Below are positions 51,153-61,536 of a stretch of DNA of 64,000 bases, one piece after another. Every line of letters begins with the position of its first letter. Position 1 is the first letter of the stretch. The notes under the pieces were generated by a model. That model was not told the origin of the DNA. It did not search any database and worked only from the letters and a program-made list of their open reading frames with translations. The DNA comes from Mycogone perniciosa (Eukaryota > Ascomycota > Sordariomycetes > Hypocreales > Hypocreaceae), in contig JAOALB010000031.1 of the NCBI GenBank assembly GCA_025331125.1, positions 62,001 to 126,000 of the forward strand. Reading direction: 5' to 3'. The position numbers and the translations under genes were made by a program.

Positions 51153-52414
51153 GAAATGAAGACTGCTGTGAATACTGATCATTCATTTTTTCCAAACGCA
51201 AGGAATGCTGCGGTGAAACCAGAGTCTGGGTGCCGATATACACTTTGATGTGTCTAGTGCGAGGTTCTTGATGGTGGTCGTGTTGGTTAATAAAAACTGA
51301 AGACGGGGTCTGTATGATCAGTTTAATATTAGATGGGGCCTTTTTGACACCCAAACTTCATCTCCATCAACTTCGTGTATATCTATCTGTATGAAGAAAC
51401 ATGCTTCGCACATGTGACATTGGACCCTTAACTGCGATCCACGATGTATACCTTGTATTGTTAACTTATTGACCCAAGCTTTTGCATCTGATAGGCCCAC
51501 GCTTGTGTAACATTTGTATCAGTAACTCATTCAAACTCAGCGCCGTGTGAAGATAGAGAATCGCGGCCAGGGCAGCCCAACTCAGAGGCATGCCGCTCCA
51601 GCGTGACCTTAACGACCTTAGGTAGATAGGCATGGCGTTTGAAATTGCTTTGGATGCTCAGTGTATAAAAGATACGGCCTTTATATCTCTCCGATCGCCC
51701 CTGCCAGTTAATTATACAGCCGTTTTACCAGAGCATGGCCCTTTTTCATGAAATGCCGATTATACTCCGTAGTTTTCGAAAAAAGGCTAGTAAACAATTA
51801 TCTACCTTGTTTATTTAACCAGGTGAAGCTTGGTGAGTTCATAGGCATTCCTGATTAGGCACTATCAGCTCTTGGGTGGCCAGGACAAACCTGGATTGGG
51901 CATTACCGACTAAAATTAGTGTTTAAAAGTAGTACCCCAGCCACTCTGCTGCATTTAAGTAGGAGAGAGCTGGGAGGAGTCTATTCCTTCAGAAAAACTG
52001 CCATGTTAGGAGATGTGGAGGTGCCAATTCATATACTTTATATTCGATATTGCACAACAAGCTTGCACGCAGACTTCCCAGATGGCATGATTTTATGTGC
52101 CTCCATATACCCTCATAATGACGTAGCATTTGTTTACATAGTACTCCGTATTTCGTAATGACCACTCGTCTTCCTTGCAGCGGCTTCAGCTTGGCCAGTC
52201 CGATCAAGTGCTATACGCCACCCTTGCACTATAAACCAGCTCCTCCAGTTACATTCCTCTTCTTCTTCTCCCCCTCACACCGCCCATATCCCCTCTGTCT
52301 TCTCTCCCGTCATCTAATAATACATTCCTCCCATCCCCGTTCGTAAATGCATCCCTCCCAACGTCACCTCAACACAGTGACTGTCTCAATCTAGGCCTGA
52401 ATCGACGTGTTATT
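51153..52414. other. Intergenic, promoter of the exchanger gene
   Basis: No gene is recognised. TACTCCGTA motifs occur at 51763-51771 and 52142-52150. The last ~180 bp are strongly pyrimidine-rich (ctcttcttcttctccccctc near 52,257), a common feature of highly used fungal promoters. Confidence 0.6.
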
Positions 52415-53999
52415 ATGGCTGATCATCACAGCCATCACCCCACCAATGGCTCGGGACAAAGCGAGTCAACACCACTCCTCCCCACGAGTACAAGGGCAGC
52501 TCATCACCATGACGAGGGCGAGAGCGGCAGAAGCGGTTTTCACCCTCGCCACTTTTTAATCGTGCTTTGGCGGAGCTCCTGTACAGCATCTATGCTGGTC
52601 AATATCTTGTGGCCTTTCGTGCCTGTGGCTTTTGTGCTGCACTTTTTACCTGGTCTTCATATCTGGAAGTTTGTCATGGCGTACATCGCTGTTATGCCCA
52701 CGGCAAACCTGATAGGCTTTGCGGGTCAGGAGTATGCGCGGAAGATGCCCAAAGTGGCGGGTATTTTGATTGAGACGACGTTTGGGTCAATTGTCGAAAT
52801 CATTCTCTTCATCATCCTGATTGCCAAGCACAAAGACGAGAGCAACAAGGGAAACGGCGATGAGGGAAACTTGATCCCCATCATTCAAGCCGCAATTCTA
52901 GGTAGTATTCTCACCAATCTGCTCCTGTGCCTTGGATTGTGTTTCTTCTTTGGCGGGTTACGCCGGGCTAGCCAAAAATTCCATGCCATTGTCTCGGAAG
53001 TTGGAAACGGACTCCTCTTGGTCGCCGCTTTTGGATTGCTTATTCCCAGCGCCTTCTACTCAGCCCTCAAGACAGAGACTGTATCTGATCTTCCCGGGTT
53101 CCGCATCCTCCATGCGGCCTTTACTGAGAAGAAGCTGCAAGACGACGTGTTGCGCATCAGCCAGGCAACTTCAATCGCCTTGATTGTGGCCTTCTTCCTT
53201 TACATCTGGTTCCAGACGAGCAGCCAACACAGCATCTTTGACGAAGTCATTGAACGTGATGAGCACCAGGATGCTGATCGGGAAGCAGATCTGGAGAAGC
53301 CAAAGTTCACCATGACTGAGACAATCATTGCACTTGTCATCTCCCTGACCCTCGTAACGCTGCTACTTGTCTTTCTTGTCGAGGGAATTGAGCATGTGGT
53401 GGAAAGCGGCGTTCCCGATCAGTTTCTAGGTCTGATTCTCCTCCCGTTTGTGGAGAAGGCTGCTGAGCACCTGACTGCGATTGATGAGGCCTGGGGTGAG
53501 TCTTCTCAGCATGCTTTGGATACATTGCAACGGTATGGCCAGCTAACAGACCATGGTCTTCTTGCACAGATGGAGCCATCAATGTCGCCCTCTACCACTG
53601 TCTCGCTCCATCTATCCAAACAGCCCTCTTTAATGGTCCATTAGTCGTCATCATCGGCTGGGCCATGGGCAAGTCTATGGATCTGAATTTCGAGATATTC
53701 ATGGTCGCCTTGCTTGTCCTCTCGATTCTAGTGGTTGGAAATTTCCTTCGTGATGGGGAGTCAAATTGGCTGGAGGGTGCATTGCTCGTGGTGGGTACCA
53801 TCACTAACTCTCTGCCTTAACGCCAGCTAACTGAAGACAGATTGTATATGTCATTGTTGCTATTGCGTGCTGGTATTATCCAAACCCTGATGTAGCTACG
53901 TCGAACGGTATTGAGGGCTCGTCGCTTGGCAATGTTACTCTCAGCGTCGAAACACTTCACCAGCTACAAAAGCTCTTAAATGCACACTTGGGGGAATGA
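52415..53999 (+). CDS. Vacuolar Ca2+/H+ exchanger (CAX/VCX1 family)
   Basis: Three exons (52415-53495, 53570-53790, 53841-53999) give 486 residues. Introns of 74 and 50 nt have GTGAGT...AGCTAACAG...CAG and GTGGGT...AGCTAACTG...CAG. The second donor could lie 3 bp upstream, removing one Val. The protein should use the vacuolar proton gradient to load Ca2+. The N-terminus is His-rich and cytosolic (1-45), followed by about eleven membrane helices in two related halves. The first exchanger repeat has GSIVE at 124-128, and the second has VEKAAEHLTAI near 346-356, then DGAINVAL across the first intron. An acidic loop (DEVIERDEHQDADREADLE) separates the halves. Length and motifs are normal for the family, so it looks functional. 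Substrate choice between Ca2+ and other divalent ions cannot be read from sequence. Confidence 0.93.
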
Positions 54000-55579
54000 A
54001 GACGGAGTTTTACTGTTAAATGGCTGTTTTCTGATGCAAGAGCTTAAGTCGATCAGTTGGATCATCACCTGAACAACGGAAACGGGGACAAAAAAAGAGA
54101 ATGAAAGAAAGAAATATGTTCGGTTTGCAGCAAAGGCGAGTTGCGAGATGTCCGCAGTACCGTATTAATCTCATGAAATCAACCCCCCACTATGAAGTAA
54201 GCAGATACTATCTAGATATATTCTTAATGTCTGCTGTCCGCACTCTGCTCAAGCGGGTGAATTTACTGACTATAGTCGAGCCGACCATCACAAAGCAATC
54301 TCATGAAGCTCATTCATTCTATAATTTGTCCAATCTGATTTATGCACTTGCGTGACCTTAATCAGCTCTAATCCGCCGCCACATGCAAGTACATGCATGA
54401 GAACCCACCAGACTGACAATTGGCCGAGCTGCTGCATATCTATTGTGTGCGCGTTCCTGCGAGTAAAATGACCATGCCAGTTAGGCTACCATTCATATTC
54501 GACGTTAAACCCACGTTCATGTTGGTAGGCCCGCTTCCGTTATCTCCTGCATCCGCACTGTGGGACAGATGGGTATCGTGTCAAAGATCCACTGGTTTAT
54601 GGGAAAAGCCACTCGCAAAGGGGTCCTCTTGCTTGGTTGCGTCCGTAAAAGGGTATGGGTTGGAGGACTACAGCCTCAATTGTTATTTTCGGCCAAGACT
54701 TGACTTGTGCGACCAACGTAGTAACTATGGGCACACGTGCGCTATTCCATACCCTTGTACATGTGCAGGGAATTCCATTTCGACGATCAAGAACTTTGCT
54801 TCGATGTGATAGTGTTTAGCGGTATGCAAATTCCATGAAAAGGGACACATGGATACTCCTATCATAAAGCAAGAACCGCTTGCGCGTCTACCTATACTGC
54901 ATATATCTACGGGCACACCAATCCATAAATGTATCAGCAAGTGGATTCTAGGCCTCCCGCCAGTAGATCGATTACACTAGACTATTATCCATTGACCAAG
55001 GCAGGGATGGTCGTTTTGAGACCCCCCAAGTAGCCCCAGCAATGAGTATATCACATTGGTCATGGATTGTAGGCTGTAACCAACAATATTTCTGCGGGCA
55101 GAAATCTGACCAGCTGGGGATTCTGAGACACTAGACGCGATCTCAATGGCCAAGTCTTGGGCTTATCCATATTACTTGTAAGTCAGGTAGCAACGCATAT
55201 GGCGACTGGATGCGTGTATCATGTTCATCACTCCGACACGTCACACATGTTTCCACAGGTGCTTAAAATCCAGTGCCAAGAAAATATGTGTGAGGAGAAA
55301 GTGCGTCTTATTGCATTTATGATCATTGTTGCATGTGTTGTGTACTTCATAGGTCATCATTTGTTGGTCAATCAGTGGCATATGAGAAATTGGTAGATTC
55401 TATTGAACAGAACGACCCCGAAAGCACTTCTCCTACCTACTCGCTCAACCTCACCTGGAATTGTTAGCCCTACGATATTTGATCATCAAAGAAGACCTAC
55501 TTTGAGAGTTCGAATCAGTCAGCCTATTAAATCGACTTTCTTTTACAAAGACCGCCAAAGCTCTCCTGTTTTCGCCAAG
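54000..55579. other. Intergenic, no gene recognised
   Basis: A 129-codon plus frame (54420-54809) starts without a good ATG context and has no recognised domain. The last 150 bp are the likely 5' region of the membrane protein gene. Confidence 0.55.
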
Positions 55580-56944
55580 ATGCCGCCGTATCATCCGGCC
55601 TTCCCCTTCATCATTTTTTTGCTCTCGGGCTACGCTCATGCAGATTCTGGAGATGACTTTTCCAACAACTTGTTCTCCGACCTGGCACCGTAAGTACTGA
55701 TAAAATTCTGAAACGGACCATTTCTCACTTCTTCATATAGGATTCTAGCGCTCTTTGGTGAACGAGTGACGATGCAGTTTATGAGCCAGTCCATAAGCCT
55801 AGCTGATTGTATAATCCTAGCCATGGCTCCCCTAGGAATCATTACGATTATTGTCAGCGCCATTAGAGTCGGCGGTCCGGTATGGCTGCAGGCTATCATC
55901 GGAAGAGCACGAGAGAACCTCTCAGCGGCCGAAATGGAATTGATGTCGTCCACATCTGAGGAGGTGTGCGAACTCTACAACGGTCAAACTATAGTCAGGT
56001 GCGAAGGATCGGCAAAGATCTGGGAATTCATCTGTTTATTTCCAAAGGATCGACAAGGCAAGATTTCGTCCGGCAATTGGCCCGGCGAATATCCCAGGAT
56101 CATGGCAATGGAACTCAATGATGCCAAGGAGAAAGGCTTGCTCACTGAGGATGGACACTTCACTGCTTCCAAACATACACCTGAGACACTGGATTCTGGG
56201 ACACCGGATTCTGAGACACCGGATTTAGAAACCGGGAACAGCAAACAGCCACAGAAAGCAACTGTCGACTCAGACGAAGATTTTTGTATAACAATCATTC
56301 GAGACACAAGCCCTGCGGCGCCAAACATATCTCTCAATCATCATAGCACACTCGATCAACGCGAAATCAACCTCTTTGCTATATTTGGAACCGTGTTGCA
56401 ACTCGGCGTCCTTGTGTTCTTCGGCCTCATCACCTACCACCCAACAATTGCACCAAATTTCCAGAAAGACGATGAAGCTGTCGCCGCCTATGCTTTTCCT
56501 GCCACAGCCAGTGGCACTGTTCTCTTAGTGCTCGGAATTTTTATTTGTGCTTATGTTGTTAATGACCGCACTGAAGAGCATTACTACAAGGCATGTGTAG
56601 GGAAAAAAATCAAGATGATATGGCTTCAGAAAGAACAGACTGTCAGCGACCAGGCTTTCAAGTCATTTGCGACATACCCCAGTTCAGGGTGCATGAAGAT
56701 CACGACATCGCGGCGAAGGGTGGTTGATAGTCAGGCTGAAAAGCGAGTGCATAAATATGCCATCGGTTTGGGGACCAAAACGGTCATCGGCACCGGGATT
56801 GGCCTTCTGGGCTTCGTTACTCAATTTATTGGCTTGCGAGGAATGAATTGGTCTGCCACTGTCGCCCAGCTTGGGGCTGTCTGTCTCATGACTGTACTTC
56901 GGGCATGGATTCGTCGCGGGTTTGCCAAACAACTAGGCTCCTGA
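55580..56944 (+). CDS. Fungal multi-pass membrane protein, N-terminal half of a split gene
   Basis: Exon 1 (55580-55689) and exon 2 (55741-56944) join across a 51-nt intron (GTAAGT...ATAG) to give 437 residues ending at TGA 56942. A signal peptide (about 1-21) is followed by FSNNLFSDLAP and ILALFGERVTMQFMSQS, then membrane helices at about 58-82, 246-268, 288-310, 381-403 and 408-427. An acidic stretch with a six-residue repeat (DSGTPDSETPDLET) lies near 188-201. I recall proteins of this type in aspergilli, often continuing into a cytosolic region with ankyrin repeats, and their function is unknown. Here the frame continues without change past the TGA: the next codons (QLTPNFEIDWLA) fit that continuation. 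So this is probably the front half of a larger protein interrupted by one nonsense codon. Confidence 0.75.
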
Positions 56945-56980
56945 CAGCTGACTCCAAATTTCGAGATCGACTGGTTGGCT

Positions 56981-59683
56981 ATGAGCTTATGGCATCCCGA
57001 TATTTTGGAGAACAAGCCAGGGGGTGGGGCCTCTGAAACAGACCCAGATGAAGAAAAACATATGGACATTCCCATTTCATGGATTGTCAACACAGGACTG
57101 GAGCAAGACTATGCGTCCTTTGGAGAAGATGCGTCCTTTGGGGGAGATGCGTCCTCCATACAAGATGCGCGTTATACAGGAGACGTGTGTTCTGCAGAAG
57201 TTGCACATTCTACTAAGGAAGCTCCAGAGAAGTCGATCGCACAAAGGATTTTCATGACACGGCGTGAACTCAGTCGGCTCGCGGATTGGCGTGGAATAGT
57301 CAGTATGGAAGCTGTGCGGCTCGCGACGGTCATTGAAGCAGCCATGAACATTCTATTCTCACATCGCGAAGAGTGGAAGGGGCACTTTACTTGGTCTCTT
57401 GATGTCAACTACTCTTGGGAAGACTTCCAGAAAGACGATCAACAAGTGTCAATTCAGCTATGGCATGACGGCAAGTCCTGGAAGGTGTTAGCAGACGAAA
57501 TTGAATCAGTCCTGTCGCTTTGGATCTATTCTATCCGAAAAGAAGAGAAAAAAAACCAAAGTGAAGACTTGAGAGGTTTTCGGTTTTTGGATACTAAGAA
57601 CGATAACTGGCTTCGTCAGAAAGGTCCACAGTCAACATCGGGGTTAAGATTACTAGGCCCAAAGAACAGGAATCAAAAGATGCAATTGATCCAAGACCTC
57701 AAATGGTGGATACCGGGTGGCCTAGAAGAGCTCTTAGAGGTCAAAGAAATACCAAGGGGGGGGGGGGACGATAATGCTCAAAAGTTGGAGGTAGAAAAGA
57801 GCAGGGTCGTTGGCTTTGGTCAGGCCCAGCATTTTGACAATGGTCGAGGCAACAGCGAAATTGGACCCGAGAAGCGAGCGTTTCTGTTCAAACACATCAA
57901 AAATGAAGTGAAAGATGATAACAACGAAGGCCATCAAAGAGAGGAGCCTGGCCAAGAGCAATCAGGTCAAGACTACGATATTCTCGCAATCAAGTCTCTT
58001 GATCCGCTGGAAAAGCTGTATGCCAAAGACCTGTTGTACGCTTTCATGTGTTCAGCAGCGAACACACTCCGAAGCCCTGTCGAAAGCAAAGCTGAAACCC
58101 GTCCAACAGGAACTGGAAATCCGAATGACTGGAAGTCGGTGATGTTATGGAACAAGGATCTGGAGGATTTGGCCAGAGAATTCCAGAACAATGGTTTTGG
58201 GACTCAACATGAAGCCTACCTGAGCATCATATCGCCTCTCAGCGTGGCAGAAAAATTACCATATCCCCAGGCTATATTTGATTTAGTACGAGAAAAAGCT
58301 ATGGAGAAAATGAGAGAGGAAGGGTTGGAGCGAGCTGCAGATGCATTTCTGTGGCTATGGGGCCAAATGCAGTGGTTTTATTCCAGTCAGACGGACACCT
58401 GGACAACAACTTTCGCATTTCTATTGGAGTATCTCTGTCTAGTTGTTGATGAAATCTCAACCAGGAAGACCGAGGGTTTGACATCAGGGATATTGGTGAG
58501 GGTGAAGATTGAATTGGTGGAGGCACTCACGAAAACACCTGAATGGAAAGATACCTTTAAGAGTCTCGTGAGGCTATACAGAGAGCAGGGTCATCCTTGG
58601 AAAGACCTTCTGGCGCTGCTTCAAGACATGGACCAGAATGTTGCTGATGCTACACAAGAAGCTTACCCGGAACAGTTCAAAATCACGATATCACACCTCA
58701 AAGTCATGAGAAGCGAGAGTTTAGAGGTCGAAGAGAGTGAAAGAAAATACGTCGAAGCAAAAGATATTTGTGGTCGGACGCCGCTCCATTACGTTGCGGC
58801 CAAGGAGGAGGAGCTGGAAAGAAAGAGGTCGACAACGGAAACACAATTGGGCATTTGTCAACGGTTGCGGGATTATAATGGACGTGCCCCTATTCACTGG
58901 GCTGCTGTTGCAGGACATGCCGGCGTGGTTGAAGCACTCAAAGCCGATATTGAGCTGCAAGACAGAAATGGCTGGATGCCCCTTCACCTAGCTGTTGTGC
59001 ACGACAAGTCGGACGTCATAGAAACGCTACTCAATCGACTGTCCGCCAACACGGAATCCGTTGACAAAAACGGTCGTACCCCGCTGGCTTTGGTCACAGG
59101 AAAAACCAAGTGGGAAACGTTGGAAAAGCTCATGAAAGCTGGTGCGAACATCAATGCTGCCGATTTGGAGAACTCTACACCGCTTCACTATGCCGTCGAG
59201 AACGGCGCAGATAAAGACGTCATTCAGATATTGATCGAAAACGAAGCGAAAGTCGATTCGGTCCAAAAGCTCATGAAGTGGACACCTCTACATTACGCCA
59301 GTCAACGAGGGGATGCGGAGGTAATGGAGATACTCCTCAACGAATGTCCGACCGCTATAAATGTTCGAGATGTGAATGGTCGGACACTGATACACTTGGC
59401 GGTAGAGTGGGGAAATGTTGAAGTCGTGGAGCTCCTTATCGATAAGAAGGCCGACGTGAACATTGCTAACAATGACGGTGACACTCCTCTACATAGTGCA
59501 GTTTGGGCTTATAATAAGGAAAGAGCTGTAGAAGTGGCACAAGCACTTGTCAAAGGTGGGGCACTTTTAGAAGCTCAAAACAAAGAGGGGAAAACTCCAC
59601 TGGATGTGGCAAGAGACGAGAAAAAAAAGAAATTGGTAGAATTTCTAGAGTCACTAAAAGGCGGCGAAGAGGCTGGAAAATGA
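56981..59683 (+). CDS. Ankyrin-repeat protein, C-terminal half of a split gene
   Basis: From the first ATG after the TGA (56981) there are 900 codons, in the same frame as the membrane protein upstream. Residues about 45-70 hold four degenerate 6-residue repeats (ASFGED, ASFGGD, ASSIQD, ARYTGD). Residues 75-590 are mostly helical with no recognised domain. From about 595 nine ankyrin repeats follow (GRTPLHYVA, GRAPIHWAA, GWMPLHLAV, GRTPLALV, STPLHYAV, WTPLHYAS, GRTLIHLAV, GDTPLHSAV, GKTPLDVA) almost to the C-terminus. Such repeats bind protein partners. A run of 12 G (about 57756-57767) encodes R-G-G-G and is a slippage risk. If the TGA is real, this part is expressed only by reinitiation, readthrough or its own promoter. 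Otherwise it is the cytosolic half of a ~1,350-residue membrane sensor-like protein. Confidence 0.75.
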   Translation: MSLWHPDILENKPGGGASETDPDEEKHMDIPISWIVNTGLEQDYASFGEDASFGGDASSIQDARYTGDVCSAEVAHSTKEAPEKSIAQRIFMTRRELSRLADWRGIVSMEAVRLATVIEAAMNILFSHREEWKGHFTWSLDVNYSWEDFQKDDQQVSIQLWHDGKSWKVLADEIESVLSLWIYSIRKEEKKNQSEDLRGFRFLDTKNDNWLRQKGPQSTSGLRLLGPKNRNQKMQLIQDLKWWIPGGLEELLEVKEIPRGGGDDNAQKLEVEKSRVVGFGQAQHFDNGRGNSEIGPEKRAFLFKHIKNEVKDDNNEGHQREEPGQEQSGQDYDILAIKSLDPLEKLYAKDLLYAFMCSAANTLRSPVESKAETRPTGTGNPNDWKSVMLWNKDLEDLAREFQNNGFGTQHEAYLSIISPLSVAEKLPYPQAIFDLVREKAMEKMREEGLERAADAFLWLWGQMQWFYSSQTDTWTTTFAFLLEYLCLVVDEISTRKTEGLTSGILVRVKIELVEALTKTPEWKDTFKSLVRLYREQGHPWKDLLALLQDMDQNVADATQEAYPEQFKITISHLKVMRSESLEVEESERKYVEAKDICGRTPLHYVAAKEEELERKRSTTETQLGICQRLRDYNGRAPIHWAAVAGHAGVVEALKADIELQDRNGWMPLHLAVVHDKSDVIETLLNRLSANTESVDKNGRTPLALVTGKTKWETLEKLMKAGANINAADLENSTPLHYAVENGADKDVIQILIENEAKVDSVQKLMKWTPLHYASQRGDAEVMEILLNECPTAINVRDVNGRTLIHLAVEWGNVEVVELLIDKKADVNIANNDGDTPLHSAVWAYNKERAVEVAQALVKGGALLEAQNKEGKTPLDVARDEKKKKLVEFLESLKGGEEAGK
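57756..57767. repeat. Poly-G tract of 12 within the ankyrin gene
   Basis: The sequence accaa is followed by twelve G and then acgat, in frame as R-G-G-G-D. Homopolymers of this length are unstable in replication and error-prone in sequencing, so the frame across it deserves checking. The flanking frames agree as given. Confidence 0.9.
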
Positions 59684-59920
59684 TGAAAGGAAACATAATG
59701 GAAGATATTATGTATGTACTTAATTTCTCGAACCTAAACAGCATCTCACGCTGAAACAGAAACACCCTGGCTGCTTTCACAAAGGATCATATTACTCGGC
59801 AGTATCTCCCAAGATGTGAAATCGTTTTCTATTTCTCCTATTTACAGCATCTCAACACTCAATCTTGGGCCTGTCCTCCTTGAAATATGTATACACAGGA
59901 ATCCAACAATCCACGTCCAA

Positions 59921-61458
59921 TTACGCAGCCGGGAGGACCCAAGTAGTAACCGACTGAGCCGGGACATTCCCACTCCACTGCTGCCCACTGTTAGTATTCA
60001 AGTGAATATACACGTCGTTGTTAAACGCATTCTTAATCACAACTGTCCGCGTTCCATCAGGATTCAAGGACGCAACAGACTGCACGCCACTGCCGTCTGC
60101 ATAAGTGTAGCTGCCCGTACCGCTGAGAACAGTAGCTCCAGGAGGCATAAACTTGCTGAACTGCGCCATCATGTAGTACGCCGTCTGGAAGGTATACTGG
60201 CCGTTGCTGACGGTCACCAGGCCAGTGCAGGAGGAGCATCCTCCAGCCAGGTGAGGACCGCTCTGGGCATCGGTGCCGAGAGTCCAGGCTGCGACACCGG
60301 ATGCCCAGTTCTGGAGAGGGCCCATGGTAAAGTCCGCAGCCTGGTTCCAGGGGCCTGTGGAGGGGGTCCAGCATTCCGTCATGTACTGCTTCACGTTCGG
60401 GTTGCTTTGCTTGAAGGAGGACAGCACAGTCCAATCCACGTTGTTAGCATAGCAGTGCCATGCCACCGTGTCGACATATTGACCTGCCATGTTGAGGACA
60501 GTCTGAGGGTACGAAGGCACATCTGCGGCAACAAGTGTGAGTAAATAACATCTACTTAATACATATCAAAGGAAGTTTTCATACCAGTGTTGTGGTCATA
60601 CGCCCAGACCTTCGTGGCCAGCCCGGCATTCGCGAGGGCAGGGCCGACGTAGTTTTGAATCAATGAGCCCTGCTCATTCGCAAACATGTACATGGTGGGA
60701 AAGCCGGCCTGGCTGTTGAGAGGCTCATTCTGGAGGGTAATGGCATCGATTGAGGCACCTTTGGCCTGGAATGCCTTGATGTACTTGACAAAGTACTGTG
60801 CAAAAGCACTAGAGTATTGAGCGCCATTGTTGATCAGAAACCCGTCATTCAGGTTGTTGTTGTTGGTTGATCCAGTGAGGGCATTGTTCAGCTTCATCCA
60901 GCCAGGGGCGCTCCATGGGGATCCAAGGATCTTCAAGTTGGACTGCAGGGACTTCATCCTTGCGAGCATAGTGGCCATGGCATTGCCTCGATCGCCAATG
61001 TTGAACCCTGTGAGGTTAGGGTCGGCAACACCTCCGTTGTCATCGTATGTGTAGGAAGGATCTGCGGACAAGTCGGATGCTGCAATCGTATGGCGCATGA
61101 GACTGAATCCCGCGCCAGAAGATGTCATCAGTTGATTAAGTAGAGTGGTGAGGGTGCTGCTGGATAGCGTGTTGAAGGCAGTGACTGTGGCATCAGTCAC
61201 AGCAGCACCAAATCCGGTAATCTTCTGCTTGTAACCGGAGTTTGTATCATCAATGCTCAGGGTCCATTGCGATGTAGACCCGGCGTTGCCGGCTCCTTTG
61301 ACGGGAGCTGGGACAGAGGATAACTTGAGGTTACCACCCGCGTTCGAAGCGTATGCGCTGGCCCCCGATTGTCGAGGACTGAAAGCATGCTCCGAGGGCA
61401 AGGCAATACCGAAGACTGTCTGTCCAGCAGCGAGTGACACAAGTAAAGAGGCACGCAT
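59921..61458 (-). CDS. Secreted GH30 endo-beta-1,6-glucanase
   Basis: Two exons (61458-60585 and 60522-59921 on the minus strand) join across a 62-nt intron (GTATGA...GCAG), giving 491 residues. The enzyme should cut beta-1,6-glucan of fungal cell walls, acting outside the cell in wall remodelling or mycoparasitism. A signal peptide (MRASLLVSLAAGQTVFGIA) and a possible propeptide ending near SPRQ (27-30) precede the GH30 barrel: GFGAAVTDA at 82-90, FSLMRHTIAASD at 118-129, GSPWSAPGWMK at 179-189. The acid/base is E245 in LQNEPLNSQ and the nucleophile E341 in YMTECWTP. The side beta-domain ends the protein (SGNVPAQSVTTWVLPAA). Length and catalytic residues are normal and the gene looks intact. 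Glucosylceramidases share the family, but the fungal secreted form with this N-terminus favours beta-1,6-glucanase. Confidence 0.94.
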
Positions 61459-61528
61459 GTTGAAGTCTTGAATAATGTTTTGAATCTATGCTCTTGACAC
61501 TCCTCCCAGTCATCTGGATACTCGCCCC

Positions 61529-61536
61529 CTTTAATA
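61529..61536 (-). promoter_or_regulatory. TATA-like box of the glucanase gene
   Basis: The minus strand reads TATTAAAG, flanked by GCTC and GGGGG, 71 bp before the ATG. Position and sequence suit a fungal TATA element, but no transcript data support it. Confidence 0.35.

Noticed and set aside
54420..54809. 129-codon plus-strand frame
   Set aside because: No good ATG start, no domain, and overlapped by equally long frames in other phases.
56910..56980. Intron bridging the TGA between the membrane and ankyrin halves
   Set aside because: The only gt...ag pair over the stop is about 28 nt, too short, and the residues on both sides look like coding sequence.
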